A DNA stretch of 64,000 bases from Pedobacter gandavensis. Its GTDB lineage: Bacteria; Bacteroidota; Bacteroidia; Sphingobacteriales; Sphingobacteriaceae. The DNA lies in contig NZ_WNXC01000001.1 of assembly GCF_014172405.1 (NCBI RefSeq), positions 992,001 through 1,056,000 of the forward strand, given 5' to 3'. Shown here in pieces: positions 61,736-64,000 of this stretch (position 1 is the stretch's first letter; every line of letters starts with the position of its first letter). A program made the translations under genes and the position numbers. A model generated the notes under the pieces. That model saw only the letters and a list, made by a program, of their open reading frames with translations. It ran no database searches and had not been told where the DNA came from.

Positions 61736-61855
61736 AGCTATTTATTAGTGATAACTTCCCGAAAAACAGCCTCATTAATAATACATTAAACAACAAGCAT
61801 ATTGAAAAATGTAATTTATTCTACAAATAAATTATACCTTTCTAAAAAAAAAGAA

Positions 61856-62989
61856 ATGAAGAAAACCAAACTACTTTTTCTAACCCTATTTATTGCCAAT
61901 TACAGTTACGCACAAAGCACGCTGATGGATAGTTTAATCCAAAAAAACTATACTACCTTTCAAAAAAACGACAAAAATTCTTTCACAGGTAAAGGCTGGA
62001 CTGCCTTACAGGAGGAAATGACCAATAGCAACTCTGTTGTAGTGGGTGAACTACATTTTCGAAATGAAGTTCCTTACTTTATGAACGCAACCATCAACAG
62101 CATTAAGTTTGACAATTATTTCCTGGAAGTAGATCCCTATCTCGTAAAGATATTAGAAGAAAAAATCAACACATTATCACCTGAGCAACTCAACAAATTC
62201 ATAACAGATTATGGTCAAAATGAGAGTTTTTCATTTTTAAGTCAGGAAGTAGAATTTGATTTTTTCAAAAACACCCTCAAGCACCATATAAAACCTTACG
62301 GGATTGAGCAAATCAGCCTATTTTCGGATCAGGTCATCCTCTCAGAATTGAGTAAACATTCGAAAAATGCTAAAGCAAAAGAAATTTACAAGCAAATGAT
62401 TGGTGATTCCAAAGCTTTTGATCGGAAAAACGACACACAATTCTATTTACTTACAGAAGATTTTTTAGCCAAACTTAACGCATTGACTGCCCTAAATTTA
62501 TCCGCTAATGAGAAAGAGCAAGTGGAAGCACTAAAAGCAAGTAGGGAATTATATTTAAATAGGAAACACGTTTTAAGGGTTCAATTATTGAAACACCTGA
62601 TGCTTCAAAAACTACCTGAATGGGGAAATAAAAAGAATCTTTTTAAATTTGGCTCGCTCCATACCCCTAAAGGTGAGAGCATAAGCCAAGTGTATGATAT
62701 CGGTAACTTTGTTTCTAATCTTGAAGAGGCAAATTACAGGAAATCATTACACCTAATGATTATTGGAAAAGATGAAGGGGGGAAACTAGAAGATTTAGTG
62801 CAGTTTAAATCTTTCTTAACAGTTGTAAAAGATGACCAATGGTATGCTTATGATTTAAGGCCTTTACATCAAGCTATTTATAAAAAGCAACTTAAAATAG
62901 ATGATTTAGGGCTGGACAGATTTATAAAAGGTAATGATTATTTAATCTTCATTCCGAACCTGACAAAAATGAAAAACTTCGGCGAATAA
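61856..62989 (+). CDS. Secreted GExH protein of the ChaN/TraB/Ere-like superfamily, copy 2
   Basis: A protein of 377 residues from the ATG at 61856, the same site as in copy 1; the frame extends 18 codons further upstream into the duplicated leader and that part is not coding. Signal peptide as in copy 1. G-E-L-H in VVVGELHFRNE and the second His in FKFGSLHTPKG are conserved, as is LEVDPYLVKILEEKI. Changes between copies are scattered over the middle (for example FAKLNAL versus FSEKLNAL) without frame loss, so both are under selection for function. Closed by a hairpin of the same design. Confidence 0.75.
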   Translation: MKKTKLLFLTLFIANYSYAQSTLMDSLIQKNYTTFQKNDKNSFTGKGWTALQEEMTNSNSVVVGELHFRNEVPYFMNATINSIKFDNYFLEVDPYLVKILEEKINTLSPEQLNKFITDYGQNESFSFLSQEVEFDFFKNTLKHHIKPYGIEQISLFSDQVILSELSKHSKNAKAKEIYKQMIGDSKAFDRKNDTQFYLLTEDFLAKLNALTALNLSANEKEQVEALKASRELYLNRKHVLRVQLLKHLMLQKLPEWGNKKNLFKFGSLHTPKGESISQVYDIGNFVSNLEEANYRKSLHLMIIGKDEGGKLEDLVQFKSFLTVVKDDQWYAYDLRPLHQAIYKKQLKIDDLGLDRFIKGNDYLIFIPNLTKMKNFGE

Positions 62990-63016
62990 ATCAATTCAAT
63001 TGATCTACATAACAGG

Positions 63017-63049
63017 CCGACTATTATAATATAATAGTCGGTTTTTTTT
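63017..63049 (+). terminator. Intrinsic terminator of GExH copy 2
   Basis: Stem CCGACTATTAT (63017-63027) with ATAATAGTCGG (63031-63041), 3-nt loop, T-run of eight (63042-63049). Relative to copy 1 the change G to A in the first arm (63020) is matched by C to T in the second arm (63038). Confidence 0.9.
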
Positions 63050-63176
63050 GTCATTTATTATTAACACCCAAAAAAAACACCATAAAACACTCAACCAGAA
63101 CTAAGTAAAGCGGATTCTAAAGCTATTCTAATCTTCTCCTTATCCTCCTCACATATACTAATTATATAATTGTAAT

Positions 63177-64000
63177 ATGAAAACACCATATTTCAGTATT
63201 ACAACAATGCGTAGTCTACTCATCAATACCATCATTTATGGGCTGCCCATTCCTGTAATTATCATTTCCTTACTGATTGGTTCTTCAGACAACATTGGCT
63301 TAGCTGCTTTTTGGGATTGGATCAGGAGCCTGGTAGATAGCAGTCATCCAAGCCCGGTACTTGTTGAAAATGTCATTTTCAACATCCGGTTACCCAGGGC
63401 ATTGATGACCTTTCTTGTCGGCGCGGCATTGGCCACAGCAGGCGGTGTACTGCAAGCCATCTTTAGAAACCCCTTGGTAGATCCATATATCCTGGGGATC
63501 TCCTCAGGCGCAGCATTTGGGGCTTCCTTAGCCATCTTAGTCCCCTTATTGTCCATTCATATCTCTGCATTTGTTTTCGGGGCGGCAGCGGTTTCCCTGA
63601 CTTATGTATTCGGATACACTAAAAACTCTTCCTCAATCACCATTATCCTGGCGGGGATGATTGTATCCGGCTTATTTTCCGCGAGTCTGGCCTTAGTGCA
63701 ATACCTGAGTGATCCCTTCAAATTACAAGCAATCATCCAATGGACTATGGGAAGTTTGCACCTGAGTTCCTGGCATAAAGTCCAGCAAAGCTGGATTCCG
63801 ATTTCCCTCGGACTGCTTGGATTATACTTCATCCGCTGGAAGCTCAATCTATTATCTCTGGGAGATGATGAAGCAAGGGCGGTTGGGGTCAATCCGACCT
63901 ATATTAAAATCATTGCGGTTTTATTGGCCACAATCGTGACCGCGGTTGCAGTGGCGAGCGCAGGGATTATCAGCCTATACGGACTTTTTGTGCCACACAT
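63177..64000 (+). CDS. FecCD/BtuC-type ABC transporter permease, N-terminal part
   Basis: From the ATG at 63177 the frame is open to the window end (274 residues and a partial codon). The FecCD signature is clear: NVIFNIRLPRALMTFLVGAA, then GGVLQAIFRNPLVDPYILGI, SSGAAFGA, a LAGMIVSGLFSASLALVQYL helix, QWTMGSL, and LLSLGDDEARAVGVN, ending in SAGIISLYGLFVPH. About seven membrane helices are covered; the full length should be about 330-350 residues. Such permeases carry iron-siderophores, haem or vitamin B12 with a BtuD-type ATPase and a binding protein expected downstream. An ATG at 63207 is another possible start. No riboswitch was recognised upstream. Confidence 0.93.
   Translation, partial: MKTPYFSITTMRSLLINTIIYGLPIPVIIISLLIGSSDNIGLAAFWDWIRSLVDSSHPSPVLVENVIFNIRLPRALMTFLVGAALATAGGVLQAIFRNPLVDPYILGISSGAAFGASLAILVPLLSIHISAFVFGAAAVSLTYVFGYTKNSSSITIILAGMIVSGLFSASLALVQYLSDPFKLQAIIQWTMGSLHLSSWHKVQQSWIPISLGLLGLYFIRWKLNLLSLGDDEARAVGVNPTYIKIIAVLLATIVTAVAVASAGIISLYGLFVPH

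Larger units (their letters stand above)
60455..61743 (+). repeat. Tandem duplication unit, copy 1 (promoter, gene, terminator)
   Basis: The unit spans the upstream region, the gene at 60542-61675 and the terminator. The next copy starts at 61770, about 1315 bp later. The region before the ATG is nearly the same in both copies (only a GG/TA change and an A-run indel in the first 80 bp), then the first 38 codons encode identical residues, and the 3' end with stop, the ATCAATT-C-AATTGAT palindrome (61676-61690) and the terminator are again alike. The middle of the gene has diverged. Confidence 0.85.
61770..63049 (+). repeat. Tandem duplication unit, copy 2 (promoter, gene, terminator)
   Basis: The second copy of the unit. 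It begins with the shared CCTCATTAATAA region and includes the gene at 61856-62989, the second ATCAATT-C-AATTGAT palindrome (62990-63004) and its own terminator. Both copies lack flanking direct repeats or a transposase, so a plain unequal exchange or slippage event is the likely origin. Confidence 0.85.

Noticed and set aside
60542..62989. Macrolide-resistance or haem-binding ChaN call for the tandem pair
   Set aside because: The GExH motif is shared by several unrelated activities; only the superfamily level can be defended.
63050..63176. Cobalamin riboswitch before the FecCD-type gene
   Set aside because: No B12-box-like sequence or conserved stem was found in the 127 bp upstream.
1..64000. 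CRISPR array, tRNA or rRNA genes, prophage or transposon
   Set aside because: No spaced direct repeats, cloverleaf-type sequences, ribosomal RNA, integrase or transposase motifs were seen in the intergenic regions or frames.

Overview
The window is chromosomal DNA of a Bacteroidota bacterium, most likely Sphingobacteriaceae and Pedobacter-like. The grounds are SusC/SusD pairs, Oar-type and carboxypeptidase-domain TonB receptors, a giant hybrid two-component system, many short-lipobox lipoproteins, Bacteroidota DUF families (DUF3667, DUF6266, DUF6526, DUF5996) and several -7 boxes of the TAnnTTTG type. No rRNA, tRNA, CRISPR array, prophage or insertion sequence was recognised. Both edges cut genes: a D-lactate dehydrogenase N-terminus at the left and a FecCD-type permease at the right.

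Layout. 1-9.7 kb: a LuxR regulator, a DUF3667 membrane protein, an MBOAT/SGNH O-acylation pair, a divergent leucyl/phenylalanyl-tRNA transferase homologue without its catalytic residues, a YcaQ-type glycosylase, a secreted Ntn hydrolase and small proteins. 10-16.3 kb: a secreted transglutaminase-like protein, a sulfatase and an Oar-like TonB receptor, all on the minus strand. 16.5-29 kb: a LOG-family gene, then a polysaccharide utilisation locus made of a hybrid two-component regulator divergent from susC-susD-GH16-GH20, with a strong terminator after it. 29-38.4 kb: a MORN-repeat protein, an erythromycin-esterase-like secreted enzyme and a four-gene operon (TonB receptor, beta-helix lipoprotein, lipoprotein, calcineurin-like phosphoesterase) that looks like an uptake system for a phosphorylated nutrient.

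38.5-53.5 kb is a patchwork of single genes: a DinB remnant, a PchB-like lyase, a methyltransferase divergent from a LysR regulator, a SUMF1 protein, a GNAT, an S41 peptidase, a flavin monooxygenase, a histidine kinase/response regulator pair followed by a MepB gene, a TlpA-DUF3738 fusion, a small exported protein with a CDF metal exporter, and an AraC/NmrA pair. 53.5-60.4 kb holds DUF6266, two serine beta-lactamase-like hydrolases and a PadR-HAAS operon. 60.4-63.05 kb is a tandem duplication of a whole transcription unit encoding a secreted GExH protein. Its two terminators carry a compensatory base-pair change.

The most interesting points are the catalytic-residue-less Aat homologue, the duplicated GExH unit, the GH16/GH20 locus with paired C-rich boxes 21 bp apart, the TlpA-DUF3738 fusion, the PchB-like orphan and the four-gene TonB/phosphoesterase operon with an internal UUCG terminator. 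All family calls rest on reading motifs; no database search was possible.
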